A DNA stretch of 64,000 nt from Charina bottae (GCA_023362775.1 JALMGJ010000006.1:55049001-55113000), one strand, 5' to 3'; numbered from the stretch's first letter, positions 1 to 11,165 are shown. Notes: generated by a model from the letters alone, not told the origin. Translations and numbers: made by a program.

Positions 1-610
1 ATTTCAGACGTCTGCAACGAAGGAGGGCTCCTCTCAAAGGGGAAGATCCCCGTGCCCCTCTATCCAACAGTTTTTTATAGCATGTAAACTAACGTATTCT
101 GGCAATTAGCATAATTTAACAATTAGCGCATGCTCATTACACACATCTCTAATTTCTAATGCTGCAGAGCTGTCCAGGTGCTGATAATGCTGTTCCTCCC
201 CCTGGACCACGAGCCCCTCTCCGCCTCAGGCTGATTCCCATCCTAAACTCCACCATGGGGGTGTAGCTTTTACTATGGTAATGAAGACAGTTCACTCTCA
301 GGCAGATCAACATGGGTGCCTAACAAGTTTGGTATGTCTGGCATATTTCTAAGGTCAAAGCTTTCTCAGCTAGGATGCAATTAAGCACCTTTGTTCTCTC
401 CTTATCTTTAGGGCAGCAGTGGCCGACAAACTTTCTTTATTCTCTATCTTGTCCCTTCTTGCAACAATCAGTACAGCTGCATTCCGACCCTCCTTCTGTG
501 GATGTTTCCTCCCCCGATTCTTTCCCACACTCACATCCAAGCAGGTCTGCATTCTGACCCCCCCCTTGGGCTCCACACTTGCGAGCCACCTTGGAAATCG
601 TAGCACCCTG
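1..610 (-). repeat. possible LTR or other old repeat, cut by the window edge
   Basis: This stretch is more G+C-rich than the DNA that follows and carries no convincing coding frame. Read on the minus strand, it contains a TATA-like motif (complement of 71-80) about 70 bases from the window edge, followed by a sequence whose layout resembles the U3/R boundary of a retroviral-type LTR. No integrase-style ends or target duplication can be seen because the left end is missing. This is a weak inference from layout alone; it could equally be unique DNA. Confidence 0.25.
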
Positions 611-630
611 AAAGGTAGAATATATATAGA

Positions 631-809
631 GCCAGTTTGGTCTAGTGGTTAAGGTGCTGGGCTAGAAACCAGGAGACTGTGAGTTCTAGTCCCGCCTTAG
701 GCATGAAAGCCGGGTGGGTGACCTTGGGCCAGTCACTCTCTCTCAGCCCAACTCACTCACAGGGTTGTTGTTGTGGGGAAAATAGGAGGAGGAAGAGGTA
801 TTAGGTATG
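631..809 (+). mobile_element. Sauria-type SINE, 5' part (split by a Penelope-like element)
   Basis: This is the tRNA-derived head of a Sauria SINE. It begins GCCAGTTTGGTCTAGTGG, has an A-box-like stretch in TAGTGGTTAAGG and a degenerate B box around GAGTTCTAGTCCCG. It stops abruptly at GTATTAGGTATG (798-809), and the missing 3' tail resumes at 2994 on the far side of the Penelope-like element. A second, uninterrupted copy at 10242 confirms the expected order. The whole SINE is flanked by A/T-rich ATATATATAGAG repeats near 620 and 3048 that may be its own target duplication. Sauria SINEs are established as Bov-B-partnered squamate SINEs. Confidence 0.85.
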
Positions 810-868
810 ATGGCTGTTGTGGGTCTTCCGGGCTGTGTGGCCGTGTCCTGGAAGTTGTGGTTCCTAAT

Positions 869-900
869 GTTTCGCCAGCATCTGTGGCCGGCATCTTCAG
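869..900 (-). ncRNA. hammerhead-ribozyme-like core in Penelope-like element end
   Basis: The minus strand reads CTGAAGA (900-894), then a hairpin whose arms GCCGG and CTGGC can pair over five positions including one G-U, then GAAAC (873-869). This is the CUGANGA / stem II / GAAA catalytic core of a hammerhead ribozyme. Hammerhead motifs in the terminal repeats of Penelope-like elements are established knowledge. I did not identify stem III and the cleavage site with certainty, so activity is not claimed. Confidence 0.65.
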
Positions 901-976
901 AGGGCAGGAGCACAGACAGAAGCGAACTCTCTGTGCCCAGGTAGAGTGGCAATGTTTTTCTATTTATAGAGCTAAG

Positions 977-1540
977 TTATAGGAGATTAGGTGGGGTTTT
1001 TTGTTGTGTTGAAATGTTAACGAGTGGCTGCTGAGTGTGATTAGCATGTTCATTGTGAGAAGTATTCCCATGTCCTGGTGGTTGGACTGAGTTCGTTGAC
1101 CTTTTGCAGGCTGTGTTTTTCAGGACTGGTAGCCAGGTTTTGCTAATTTTTAGACTTTCTTCTTTTTTATTGTAACTGTGCTGGTGTTTGTGAATTTCAA
1201 TGGCTTCCCTGTATAATCTGGTGTAGTGGCTTTTAGTGTTGTCCAGTATTTCTGTGTTTTCAAATAGGATTTTGTGTCCCGTTTGCTTGAGATCATGTTC
1301 AACTACTGAAGATTTTTCCGGTTGCTGTAATCTGCAGTGTCTTTCGTGTTCTTTTATCCTGGTGTGAATGCTTCGTTTTGTGGTTCCGATGTATACTTGT
1401 CCGCAGCTGCATGGTATGCGGTATACTCCTGCAGCGGTGTGGGGGTCCCTTTTGTCTTTTGCTGATTTTAGCATTTGTTGTATTTTTCTGGTGGGTCTGA
1501 AGACTGTTTGAAAGTTGTGTTTTTCCATCAGTTTTCCCAT
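977..1540 (-). pseudogene. Penelope-like GIY-YIG endonuclease part
   Basis: This 187-residue frame holds the C-terminal endonuclease domain that nicks target DNA. The GIY-YIG motif appears as GVY...QVYIGTT at residues 38-54, with the CSC pair between its halves, followed by the conserved Arg (TRIKEH) and His-rich stretch and a Glu-containing REAIEIHKH segment. After about residue 130 the sequence is low-complexity and polar, as is usual for Penelope C-termini. The domain itself looks intact; the copy is inactive because the RT lies in other frames. GIY-YIG also occurs in UvrC and SLX1, but the RT next to it settles the assignment. Confidence 0.88.
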
Positions 1541-2007
1541 GCAGTCAGTGACTCCTTTGATGTAGGGCAGGAATACTTTGTTTGTGGGGGCTGTTTTTCT
1601 TCAGTTGGATGTTGTTTTCTTGGTTTGATGGCTCTTTTTATTTCATTCTTTGAATAGCCATTCGCCTGTAGGACCCAATTCAAATGGTTAAGTTCATTGT
1701 TGAGAAATTTGGTTTCACGGTTTCGATTAGCACGATCCACCAAGGTTTTGATCATGCCTCTCTTTTGTCGTGGGTGGTGATTTGAATTTTTGTGCAGATA
1801 CCGGTCTGTATGGGTGGGTTTTCTGTATACTTTGTGTCCTAGTTTGAGGTCCGGTTTGCGTATGACCAGCATATCTAAAAATGGAAGTTTGCCGTCGGTT
1901 TCTTTTTCCATAGTGAATTGTATATTGGGGTGGATGCCGTTTAGGTGGTCCAGAAATTTCTCCAGTTCTTCTTCAGTATGACTCCAAATTGTGAAGGTAT
2001 CATCCAC
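1528..2007 (-). pseudogene. Penelope-like RT, motif C and thumb/linker
   Basis: This 159-residue frame continues the same polyprotein after the frameshift near 2010. It opens with DDTFTIW, the YVDD-type motif C carrying the catalytic Asp pair. LPFLDMLVIRK and the conserved YRKPTHTDRYLH block, typical of Penelope RT just after the palm, follow. Residues 90-159 are the basic linker toward the endonuclease. It overlaps the endonuclease frame by 13 bases (1528-1540) in a different frame, which marks the second frameshift. It is a fragment and not an independent gene. Confidence 0.88.
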
Positions 2008-2016
2008 GAACGGGAA

Positions 2017-2961
2017 TCAGACTGTTGGTGTAATGGGAGCCGATTCCAAAGCCTGTTTTTCAAAATGTTCCATGTAAAAGTTTGCTATGACTGGGCTCAG
2101 GGGGCTTCCCATGGCAACGCCATCCATCTGTTCATAGAACTCATTCTCCCATTGAAAGTAACTAGTTGTTAGGCAGTGTTGAAATAAAGCTATAATGTCT
2201 TCTGGGAAGATTTGCTTGATGAGTGCCAGGGTGTCCCTTACTGGTACCTTGGTAAACAGGGATACCACGTCAAAGCTGACCAGTTTGTCTGTGTGGTTGA
2301 ATTTTAGGGTGCTGATTTTGTTGATGAAGTGTCCTGAGTCTTTTATGTGTGATGGAGTCTGTCCGATGTGGGTCTGTAAAAGGGTTGACAAATGTTTGGA
2401 TAATTCATATGTTGGGGAGCCAATGGCACTTACAATGGGTCTGAGTGGGATCGAGTCTTTGTGGATTTTGGGGAGTCTGTATAGTCTTGGTGAGAGAGCT
2501 TCTGTCTTGCAGATACGTTGTAGTATGTTGGGATGCAGGGAGGAGCTCTTTATCAGTGTGTTGGTTTGCTTCATGATTTTGCTGGTCAGATCCTGTCTTA
2601 TTGTTCTGTATGTGGTGGGGTCTAGTAGTTCTCTGATTTTGTCTTTGTATTCATCTATGTTCATAATTACCGTGGTGTTGCCTTTGTCCGCTGGAAGGAT
2701 GATGATGTCTGGGTCTGAATTGAGGGTCTCTATGGCATTTCTCTCCTTCTTAGTAATGTTGCTGGTGGGGGGCTTTGCTTTCCTTAGGATTCTTTCCACT
2801 TCACCCCTTATTTCTTCTCCTTCTTCCTCCGGCCATTGGTGAATGGCTGATTCCACATTGGCAATGATATCTTCCACCGGAATTCTGGTGGGTGTAATTG
2901 CAAAGTGTCCTCCTTTCCTTAGGATGGAGGTTTCTTCAGGAGAGAGTAGGCGTTCTGTCAA
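2017..2961 (-). pseudogene. Penelope-like RT, N-terminal and palm part
   Basis: This 314-residue frame holds the first half of a Penelope-family reverse transcriptase, which copies the element RNA into DNA at the insertion site. Visible motifs are LPKIHK and PLRPIVSAIGSPTYELS (fingers), FDVVSLFTKVPV (motif A with the catalytic Asp) and GVAMGSPLSPVIANFYME (motif B). The frame ends just before motif C, which lies in another frame starting at 2007. A frameshift or short indel at about 2008-2017 therefore separates the catalytic residues. The start at 2961 is simply the first Met; the element's true N-terminus has probably been lost. There are no in-frame stops otherwise. Confidence 0.88.
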
Positions 2962-2993
2962 ATTGATGACAATGCATGAAGTATCCAGTGCCA

Positions 2994-3047
2994 GTATTAG
3001 GTATGTTTGCCGCCTTGAGTTATTTATAAAAATAATAAAGGTGGGAT
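2994..3047 (+). mobile_element. Sauria-type SINE, 3' tail
   Basis: This is the tail of the SINE that starts at 631, displaced by the Penelope-like insertion. It contains the characteristic CCGCCTTGAGTTATTTATAA block followed by an AATAATAAAGGTGGGAT end, and the same tail follows directly in the intact copy at 10242. Confidence 0.85.
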
Positions 3048-3067
3048 ATATATATAGAGAGAGAGAC

Positions 3068-3140
3068 CCTGCAGCCCTCCAGATTTTGCTGAATTACAGT
3101 TCTCAGTATTCCTCACTTTAGGCCATGCTGGTTATGACTG
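3068..3140. repeat. fragment of a palindromic amniote interspersed repeat
   Basis: The segment CAGCCCTCCAGATTTTGCTG, followed by sequence encoding 'ACTACAATTCCC'-like and 'GGCCATGCTGG'-like blocks, resembles a widespread reptile palindromic repeat. A related piece occurs at 49820-49900. The assignment is from memory of the repeat only. Confidence 0.3.
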
Positions 3141-3159
3141 TGGAAGTTAACATTTAGTA

Positions 3160-3365
3160 ACATTTTATTTATTTCATCATTAGATTTTACCCCTCTTTTC
3201 CTTCAGGAACTCCATCACTTTCTCAACAATCCTGTGTGGTAGGTTAGTCTGAGAAAGAGTAAGTGGCCCAAATTCACCCAGTAAGCTTCCATGGCTGAGG
3301 TTGGACTTGAACTTCAGTGGCTCTGCCCTAGTCCAACATACTAATCATCACATCACACTATACTA
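3160..3365 (-). mobile_element. old Sauria-type SINE, minus strand
   Basis: Read on the minus strand, this has a tRNA-like head (TAGTATGTTGGACTAGG near 3340-3325), the middle block corresponding to 'gtgaatttgggccactt', a '...ctcagactaacctacc' block and a 3' tail ending in ATAAATAAA-like sequence. The order matches the Sauria/tRNA-SINE architecture of 631 and 10242, but divergence is much higher, so it is an older subfamily. Confidence 0.5.
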
Positions 3366-5382
3366 TGAAGCCCCAGAATGGAACATCTCAATTGAGTGAT
3401 CCCTTTTCAGCCTTTGACTGGCCAGTTTATGTTAATTTGTTGAATGACCTGGAGTTTTATAATAAAGGCCTGACAGTAAGTCAGACCATGTCAAAATCTT
3501 GCTCAGCATCTGGAGATGAATTAAACAAGAAAAAATTTTTTTCTTGTAAAAGACCAGCTGTGGCAAGAGATAGAGTACTTCAGGGCCAGGGGCTGAATGA
3601 ACTGCCAGAATGCTAAATTGCTTGAGGAAATCAACCAGCAATTGTGCCTTGTCTTTTTCATCAGGATTATTAAGAAACCAGATAAAATCCAGTCCTTTCA
3701 AAATGTCTCTGGGATAGAGAGGTGAAAGGATCATCTCAATGAATAATTAGTGAAAGTGAGAAATCTTCAGGGTAAGGTAAAAAATTACTCACCTCCAGTT
3801 TGATCTCAATAGAAAAACTGTAAACAAACATCATAGGTCTAAGTTTGTTTCTAAAGCTCACAGAATCACTGACAGAATGTGAAAAATAGCTGTTTTTCCT
3901 CCCAACTCTAAGAAAGAGATGCATTATACATATACTATGATTCACTCATAGTTTGAAGATGTCTAGGTCTATAATGTTAAGTAAGATCATTCTACCTAAC
4001 AGTGATGTGAGGACTAGCATAAATCTAGCCCTTGTCTATAGGTTGGCGATAGCAGCATGTTACAGTCCAGTGCATGTTGATAATGGAAGAACCAGAGATG
4101 TGTCTTGGAGAAAATAGTGCCACATTTTGAATGAATAAAATCCAGGGCTGGTGGGGAATCTATTAAGTGACATGAATAGATGGATGGGAATGAGATTACA
4201 GAGTACAGAAAAATGTTATCTAGCCTTTTGAAGGAACAAGAATGAGAATGGTGACTGTCTGATGAGCATTGGCTTAGGAGAACTCCTAGTATTTATGAGG
4301 TGGTTTAAGGATGTCTATTCATATGTATGTACACATGGAAAATGAATGAATGAAAAAGCCTGATTGATTTAATGGTTCAAAATGAAAGTTGGAGAGAATT
4401 AGTGAAGAGAATTACAGAGAATTAGTGAATGATATAACTTCTGAATGTGAGACAGGTAATTGCTGGTTTCCAGGTTGTGCCAGAGAGCCCCCTCCTTCCA
4501 CACACGCAACTTGCTTCTGTCTTCCTATCTTAAACAGCTTTGTCCATAGTGTTCCGTCTCATTAAGGAACAAGATAAAAGGCTCACCAATATCAGTCATA
4601 CGAGTTATGCAAAAGCAACAAAAACTTCACTGGGTTTACAACAATTCTAGGTCTAATAAGCCATGAAACTTCTCAGTTAAACTGCATTCTTCTTTTGTCC
4701 TTCCATCTGCCCATTTTCTGTCCATTGAATTTTAGTAATAATACTTGAGTTCTTTTAAGTAAGTATGATGGTAGTACTGTTTCAATAGGGCTAGAAGAAG
4801 CTATAGTTGCTCTCCTGACTCTCTGACCCCCTTCTTAGATCAGTGCAGATCTTCTTCTGTTATGGGATAGATGCTAAAGGGCAAAACTACTTGCCAGAGC
4901 AAAAGAACTGGAGGAACTGGAAAAGAAGTGGATCTAACAGAGTATGAATGTAATGGACATCTCAATCTTCTCTTCACCTCTCCAGGCATCCCATTCGTTC
5001 CAATCATGGGATAGCATTGCTCAGTGGAACATTTCCTTTGGTTAACCAAGGCTTTCTAATGAAGCTTACATTGTAGATGAATCTAAATCCTTTATATTAA
5101 TTAACCTTCTCCTTAATCTATCTGCTGAATATTTTTGCCTCTCATTTAGTGCAGTAACAAAAATGTTTTGAACATTCATAATTCTGTTTTTACTACTACA
5201 GTATTCCTTACCCTTCTACCTTCTGACAAGCTATTTTCAAATGTCATTTCGTGATTAAGAACTGGCAGGCTAGTTTTGGTAGACTGAGTGGCTCCATTGA
5301 AAATAAGTGAGAAGAAATAAATAGTGGAATCAATTTGTTTTTAAAAAAATCCAAAGTCTGAGTTCCTGCTTTGAAGGAATGG

Positions 5383-5394
<12 letters not shown>
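3366..5394. other. no recognised feature
   Basis: This is A+T-rich, apparently unique DNA. Open frames here are short, lack recognisable motifs and show no codon structure. I see no RNA gene or transposon end. Confidence 0.5.

Positions 5395-5431
<37 letters not shown>
5395..5431. repeat. (TG)n microsatellite
   Basis: This is an uninterrupted run of about 18 TG units. The poly-Thr/His frame read across it on the minus strand is an artefact of the repeat. Confidence 0.98.
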
Positions 5432-5433
<2 letters not shown>

Positions 5434-5626
5434 GAGTTTCCTGACAGAAGTTGAATTCCAGTGGGGGAAAATGTAACAAAGAACTTTACCAAGATAGCAA
5501 AGAATTAAAAAGAGACACATGGGTTTATTTCAGCTTTTATTTTAAGATTCAATTTTCACCCATAAGAGAATTTTGGAATTGGTTTTGGCAAAACCAAAGC
5601 CAGTTTGCATTTGAACAATTAACGTG

Positions 5627-5710
5627 ATGATATATTTATTCATTTATTGTATTTATTTAAAATATTTGTACAACACTTCCTATTCTGAAAAATCTCAAAG
5701 TGGTCACCTG
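5627..5710 (-). repeat. possible CR1/L2-type LINE or SINE tail
   Basis: The plus strand has TTTATTCATTTATTGTATTT followed by a block that resembles the reverse complement of degraded LINE/SINE tails seen elsewhere in the window. The match is weak. Confidence 0.3.
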
Positions 5711-6362
5711 ATCATGAGTGTAATGACATTTATGTTGTCCACATAGATGCCTGTTCCACAGTGCATATGATATTGGGACACAGATAGTTAGCCTAGTCCT
5801 CCCTTCTTCTGACTATAAGTTGCTTTACTACTTTTTAAATGACAGAAGTAAACTAAACCATGAATGTGCTTCCTCAGTGCTAATTGGATGTTATTTAAAT
5901 GAATGCATTTGCAAATTGAAAAACAGCTGGGCAAGGAGCTTGTCCAATTGAACTTTGACTAGAAAGGGACCCTTGTCAGATGACAGATGTTACGATATTT
6001 TTACAAAATATAAGTGGTATATAGAGGATCTCAGAAACAATCAGAATTTTTACTGATGGTAACATAACTGTCTGGCTTCCAAAATTTCCAGTTGATAGAA
6101 TTGCCAAAGAACGGCTGATCTCAGTGGGGGCTCAATACATTCTGCAGCCAGAGGCAAAGATCCAGACTGTCTGCTCAGATTGGCAATTGGTAGGATATCA
6201 CACCCAAGGCAATAGCCTGACCTAAGGATAGAATATGTAGCCTGCACTGCTCAATCTACCAATATAGGGAACAAGGGGAACTCCAAAAAAACCATCTGAA
6301 GGAGTGTTAGTGCTACTGCCTACTATGAATCACCCAGGGAGGTGGGTCCAGTCTGCTTAAAA

Positions 6363-6460
6363 CAGTGTTTCTCAACCTCAGTAGCTTTAAACATGCTGGC
6401 TGGGGAATTCTGAAAGTTGAAATCCACACATCTTAAAGTTGCTGAGGTTGAGCAACACTG
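6363..6460. mobile_element. hAT-type MITE
   Basis: This is a 98-bp element with terminal inverted repeats CAGTGTTTCTCAACCTCAG and CTGAGGTTGAGCAACACTG (one mismatch) and an internal CATGCTGGCTGGGGAATTCT centre. It is flanked by imperfect 8-bp repeats, GCTTAAAA (6355-6362) and GCCTAAAG (6461-6468). CAG ends and 8-bp duplications fit the hAT superfamily. It is too short to encode transposase, so it is non-autonomous. Confidence 0.75.
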
Positions 6461-6663
6461 GCCTAAAGGAACAGACTCCTTAGAAAGTGCTTTGACTGGC
6501 AGCCTTACCTAAGTGGCTTAGATGGCTAATTCTTTAACAATTACACAGGAATTCCCTTACAAACAGTAATTCTCTGTAGCTACTGTATAGTATACAATTT
6601 TTTTTAAAAAAAAATTAACATCCTTTTTTAAGGTGAAAAATAGGCATCACTACAATTCATTGT

Positions 6664-7006
6664 ACATTGTACAGGTGCGTGGTGGCTCAGCGGGTAAGAC
6701 ACCAGGCTTTTCAATTGGAAGATCACAAGTTCGGAGGTTCGAATCCCTAGCCCTGCGTGCGGAGTGAGCTCCCGCACTAGCTCCAGCTCTTGCCAACCTA
6801 GCAATTCGAAAGCATGCAAATGCAAGTAGATAAATAGGTACCACTTCGGTGGGTAGGTAACAGCGTTCCGCACGCATCATGCGGCCACATGACCGTGGAA
6901 GTGTCTTCGGACAACGCTGGCTCTTCGGCTAACAAACAGAGATGAGCACCGGCCCCTAGAGTCAGACACGACTGCACAAATGTGCAGGGGGAACCTTTAC
7001 CTTTTT
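6664..7006 (+). mobile_element. tRNA-derived squamate SINE, copy 1
   Basis: The 5' head GCGTGGTGGCTCAGCGGG and the B box GGTTCGAATCC form a split RNA polymerase III promoter from a tRNA. The body runs through conserved blocks and the 3' end is GGGGGAACCTTTACC plus a T-rich tail. An exact 13-bp target duplication TACAATTCATTGT flanks it (6651-6663 and 7007-7019). Seven copies of this family occur in the window. I do not assign a definite database name. Confidence 0.9.
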
Positions 7007-7019
7007 TACAATTCATTGT

Positions 7020-9371
7020 TTTGCCTCTAAACGTTGACAGCACAATCTCATAGGGACTAAGGAGGCACTGAGTTTCACCCATAGATTCCCTATCCCTGTC
7101 TTAGCTCTATTGCTATGAAAAGTAGTGATTTCATTGTCCTCAAACAGGAAAATGCTATGTACATTTATTCAAAAGTAAGTCACACCATGTTGTCACACTG
7201 AAAGGTAGACTCTTGTGCCACCTATATCATTTAAGTATGGCTTGCACCAAATAAGGTATTGGTAAACTTTGGTCTAAAGTTGTAGGATTGGATTTAAGAC
7301 TTTCTTTGCTTGACTGCATAATGGCTCAGTAGTTTTCCATCCGATGAAATAAAAACCCTTTGTCTTGCAAAGAACCACAATACTGGCAATTACAGATTCC
7401 TATGTGACAAATATAGAGCAGCATAAATATGGCTGATAGAAGCAGTTGCTATAACTGCAAATTAGACTAGTAAATCAAAGGAAATCTAAAACAATTTCAT
7501 TTGAGGAAAAGTAGCAAATAAGCAAATAGGTCTTGAGAGTTAACAGTTCATAGGGGGGAAATGTGGAATTTGTCACATCTGATTTCCTTAAAAATACTTT
7601 GAGGAAGGTTGCCATTGATTTATCACAATGTCATTAAGCAGCTCATGGTGCATTTGTCAAATAACTATAATAAAAGATGTCACATGTATTTGTAAATACA
7701 CTCTGTCTTTTGCAATAGTCCTAATAGTAACCTTGAGATTCCTGCTGTCAGCTGATACATGGACGATTCTATGACTTGCTACGTGTAAAGATGCATTTAA
7801 GCATGCAGTTTTATGTGAATAAAGGTATATATCTTAATAAAGGTGGCCATCCAGACAAAATATTCACAGTGTATGAACAGAGGTATGATGCCACCCTACT
7901 AGGAATGTACTGAAGTCATTTACTCCACTCAAATTGGGAGGACAGGCAAAGGGAGAAAAAAGACAGAAGGTCAAACAGATACAAACCTCTGACCTGTTCA
8001 GATGTCAAACTAGTAAATCTTTATAGGTGTTAAATGATAAAACTTGACCCACTCTATCATTGTCAACAGGTTCTCTTTTTGTTAAGTTCAAAGATCAAAG
8101 TAGTTTTAGATAGATTGAATTCTTAGCTACAGCTAGTAAAATCCCATCCAAAGAATTATTTGAGTTAAAATTGCATCCTGCTAGTAGTGGGGTATGGGAT
8201 AGGACCTCTATCACAGATCCTGACCCATTTATCTTAATGGGCCTCCAACTAGTTACTTGTAAAACCTTTACATTATATTAATATTTTCCAGCTTTACATA
8301 TACTATATGATTTGTCTGAGTATGCTACAATATTGGTTGCATCGTTTTCAAGGTTGATTCTAGAGTTCCATTCCACATTTGTCCAATGAGAAACATGCAG
8401 CTGCCATCTTTATTTTTCAAAAAGCATTGTGTTTGGTAAAAGAAATACTCAGATATCATCAATTATATAGACTCCAGTATTTGGGTTGTCAGTGTTGACT
8501 GGAACATTCTAGTAGATAATAAGCAGTCCTATGTTTGTTTGTTTTTAATGGAAAGATAATAAGCTAATATTCAGCTCTATCAACTGAAATCTTCCTATTT
8601 AAGACTAGCCAGGAATGCTTTGCAAATGAAACTTATGGTGTGGGATAAACTTATTTTATCAGCTGTATTTAATGTAGAAATATCTCCTAAAGCTATGATG
8701 AAAAGATGTTGTGGTACTACCTCTGTATTAGACATTGTATTGACATTTTTCTTGTTATCTAATTTTAAATAAATATAATAATTAAAGCAGAGTGATTTGG
8801 TGGGGGTAAAAACATCCCATCTTTCTTCTTATGTATGGAATTGGTAGTTGATTGGAAAACTTTTTCTATATGTGATATATTTGAGGGTGAAGACGATAGA
8901 AGCAGCTTTATATTAAATTCAAAGGCACGGCTACAACACAATCAGCCTTGAAAATTGCATCAGAAGATCTTCCCTATATTTGCTTTTTCACCTTGCTACT
9001 GATCAGAAGTGACTTCTTACCTTCAGTTTAAAAATATAAGAAGTATTAAAATTTGTGGATTGGCTTGAGTACACTATCCACTTAGCCTTGTAAGGCAGTG
9101 GTTATGCAGTTGTTCTATGAAATGGAAAATCGTGTACTCATCACTTATTTGGGTTCTGATAATCACGCTCTTTTACTTGGGAGTCAGTTCCATTGAATTT
9201 AACATAGGCTTATGTTGTGAATAAAGAGGTATTGGGTTACAATGTATACTGGCAAAGGCTGCATATTGTGGGTTGTATTTGGAACTGAGGAGTACATCTG
9301 TCAGAAACAGGAATTGAATACAGATATTCCATTCCAAAGGCAGGAAAGAGCTGAGCACTAACCTCTAGTAC
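7020..9371. other. no recognised feature
   Basis: This is A+T-rich, apparently unique sequence. There is a faint trace of an old interspersed repeat at 7145-7185 (ATTCAAAAGTAAGT), too short to name. I see no coding or RNA signal. Confidence 0.5.
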
Positions 9372-9381
9372 TAACCTCTAG

Positions 9382-9718
9382 GGGCGTGGCGGCTCAGCGG
9401 GTAAGACGCCAGGCTTGTCGATCGGAAGATCGCAAGTTCGGAGGTTCGAATCCCTAGCCCCACATGACGGAGTGAGCTCCCGCACTAGCTCCAGCTCTTG
9501 CCAACCTAGCAATTCAAAAGCATGCAAATGCAAGTAGATGAATAGGTACCACTTTGGTGGGTACTGTAGGTAACAGCGTTCCGCGTGTGTCATGCGGCCA
9601 CATGACCATGGAAGCGTCTTCGGACAACGCTGGCTCTACGGCTAAGAAACGGAGATGAGCAACAGCCCCTAGAGTTGGACACGACTGCACAAATGTGCGG
9701 GGGGAACCTTTGCCTTTT
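9382..9718 (+). mobile_element. tRNA-derived squamate SINE, copy 2
   Basis: This belongs to the same family as the copy at 6664, with head GGGCGTGGCGGCTCAGCGGG, B box GGTTCGAATCCC and 3' end GGGGGAACCTTTGCC. The 10-bp duplication TAACCTCTAG flanks it (9372-9381 and 9719-9728). A third TAACCTCTAG-like copy lies just upstream at 9359, so the target was already a short tandem repeat. Confidence 0.9.
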
Positions 9719-9728
9719 TAACCTCTAG

Positions 9729-10241
9729 CACAAAGTTGGGGGTGTCACCTTTTGACCTGGAAATCTTTATGATGTTGATATTTATACCTTTGGATTTTTC
9801 TTTGATTATGAGTAGTGCACCAATCTTCCATTGCCTGAAGAGATACTCCAAAAGTGGGTGGGGTAGGACCCATTTCTGGGTGGAGCTTCAGAGGGTTAAG
9901 AGGTAAACTGGATAAGCCTCTTTCAAGTTTAACATTGCACATTATGACACTTGACCCTCCTCCCAAACACCCTCCCTCCCATATAAGGAAGGACAAAAAG
10001 TTTTGGCATGACTCCCTCTGAGGGGCTGTAGGGCCATTGAAGATATGCTGGCCTGTGGGCTCCCCTTTTTGTATGGTATTATCCTTTTCCCCCCTAAAAC
10101 AATAGGGTAATACCATACCAATTCATAACAGCAGACAATCACAAAAGATAAAAAAACAAATAAAATCAGATTCCAAATACCATTCAAATCATACCATCTT
10201 AACAGCCACTTTTTTTACACTTCAGTTCTTATATTATAAGT
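9729..10241. other. no gene; imperfect stem-loop at 10071-10118
   Basis: Apparently unique DNA with moderate G+C. GTATGGTATTATCC (10071-10084) is near-complementary to GGGTAATACCATACC (10105-10119), giving a hairpin with a ~20-base loop. There is no recognisable coding frame. Confidence 0.45.
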
Positions 10242-10503
10242 GAGCCAGTTTGGTCTAGTGGTTAAGGTGCTGGGCTAGAACCCAGGAGTCTGTGAGTTCT
10301 AGTCCCGCCTTGGGCATGAAAGCCGGGTGGGTGACCTTGGGCCAGTCACTCTCTCTCAGCCCAGCTCACCTCACAGAGTTGCTGTTGTGGGGAAAATAGG
10401 AGGAGGAAGGAGTATTAGGTATGTTCACCGCCTTGAGTTATTTATAAAAATAATAAAGGTGGGATAATAAATAAATAAATAAAAATAAATAAATAAAATA
10501 AAT
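10242..10503 (+). mobile_element. Sauria-type SINE, complete copy
   Basis: This is an uninterrupted copy with head GAGCCAGTTTGGTCTAGTGG, a middle block with GGGCCAGTCACTCTCTCTC, tail CCGCCTTGAGTTATTTATAA and an AATA-rich end. It serves as the reference for the split copy at 631-3047; the two share nearly identical heads and belong to one subfamily. Confidence 0.88.
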
Positions 10504-10974
10504 ATATGTCCAAGCATATCTGAAGTGAATGGATTTAATAAGCAGATAGGGTAGCTTAGTGGTTGCCATTTTGGTAGAATTATTACCTCAGGCTGTGTAA
10601 GAAGTTGACATAATGTAGGTTCAAGTATTTATTATGATACAGTAATCATCCACTCAGTAAGAGTTGTTCTCTGTAAGATTCACAAAAATAAACAGGATAC
10701 ATTAAAATAAACAAAACTGCTATAAATACTGTATCACAATAACATGCTTGAAAACAGGTGAAAAAAATATCCAGCACTAAGAAAAATTCTAAAGGAATAT
10801 AAAGTTCTAAATAAATTTTTTAAAGCCTCAGAGAAATAAAAAAATGTTTTATACATTGCTGTTAAATATGAACATCCATGTCAACTTCAAAAGAACTTCT
10901 CTATTGTGACTTCCTATCATGTCTCAGTTGGTAAGGCATTCAAATATTTGGGTTGGTATACATTAATGTGTTTA

Positions 10975-11165
10975 TTTACCAAATTTTAGACTTATATGCT
11001 GCTTTCCTTTTCAGAAAGGCAACTTATATAATATACTCTCAAATTCAATATTATTCCCAGAACATCCTGTGATGTAGAGTGAGCTAAGGATGATCCAGAG
11101 TCACCTACTTAGTTCCCATTGCTAAGAGTAGACTTGAATCTGGGTCTCCCAGTCCTAGTCCAACA
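10975..11165 (-). mobile_element. old Sauria-type SINE, minus strand
   Basis: On the minus strand the head region (GACTAGGACTGGGAGACCC near 11158-11140) and the tail toward 10975 keep the layout of the SINE at 3160-3365. It is strongly diverged, and the middle is poorly matched. Confidence 0.45.

Larger units (their letters stand above)
810..2993 (-). mobile_element. Penelope-like retroelement inserted in a Sauria SINE
   Basis: This is a 2.18-kb insertion on the minus strand, flanked by an exact 12-bp direct repeat (GTATTAGGTATG at 798-809 and 2994-3005). It interrupts a Sauria SINE. Reading on the minus strand it has an RT region (2961-1528) followed by a GIY-YIG endonuclease (1540-977), then a non-coding end carrying a hammerhead-like core (869-900). 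RT plus C-terminal GIY-YIG is diagnostic of Penelope-like elements. Three open frames cover almost the whole coding region and two frameshifts (near 2010 and 1535) break it, so it is a fairly young but dead, 5'-shortened copy. No second terminal repeat is visible at the 2993 end. Confidence 0.9.

Noticed and set aside
2195..2842. 215-residue open frame on the plus strand
   Set aside because: Antisense shadow of the Penelope-like RT at 2017-2961.
6664..6760. tRNA gene suggested by A box and B box
   Set aside because: The same head occurs in seven SINE copies with target duplications. It does not fold as a complete tRNA with a normal anticodon arm and is the SINE promoter.
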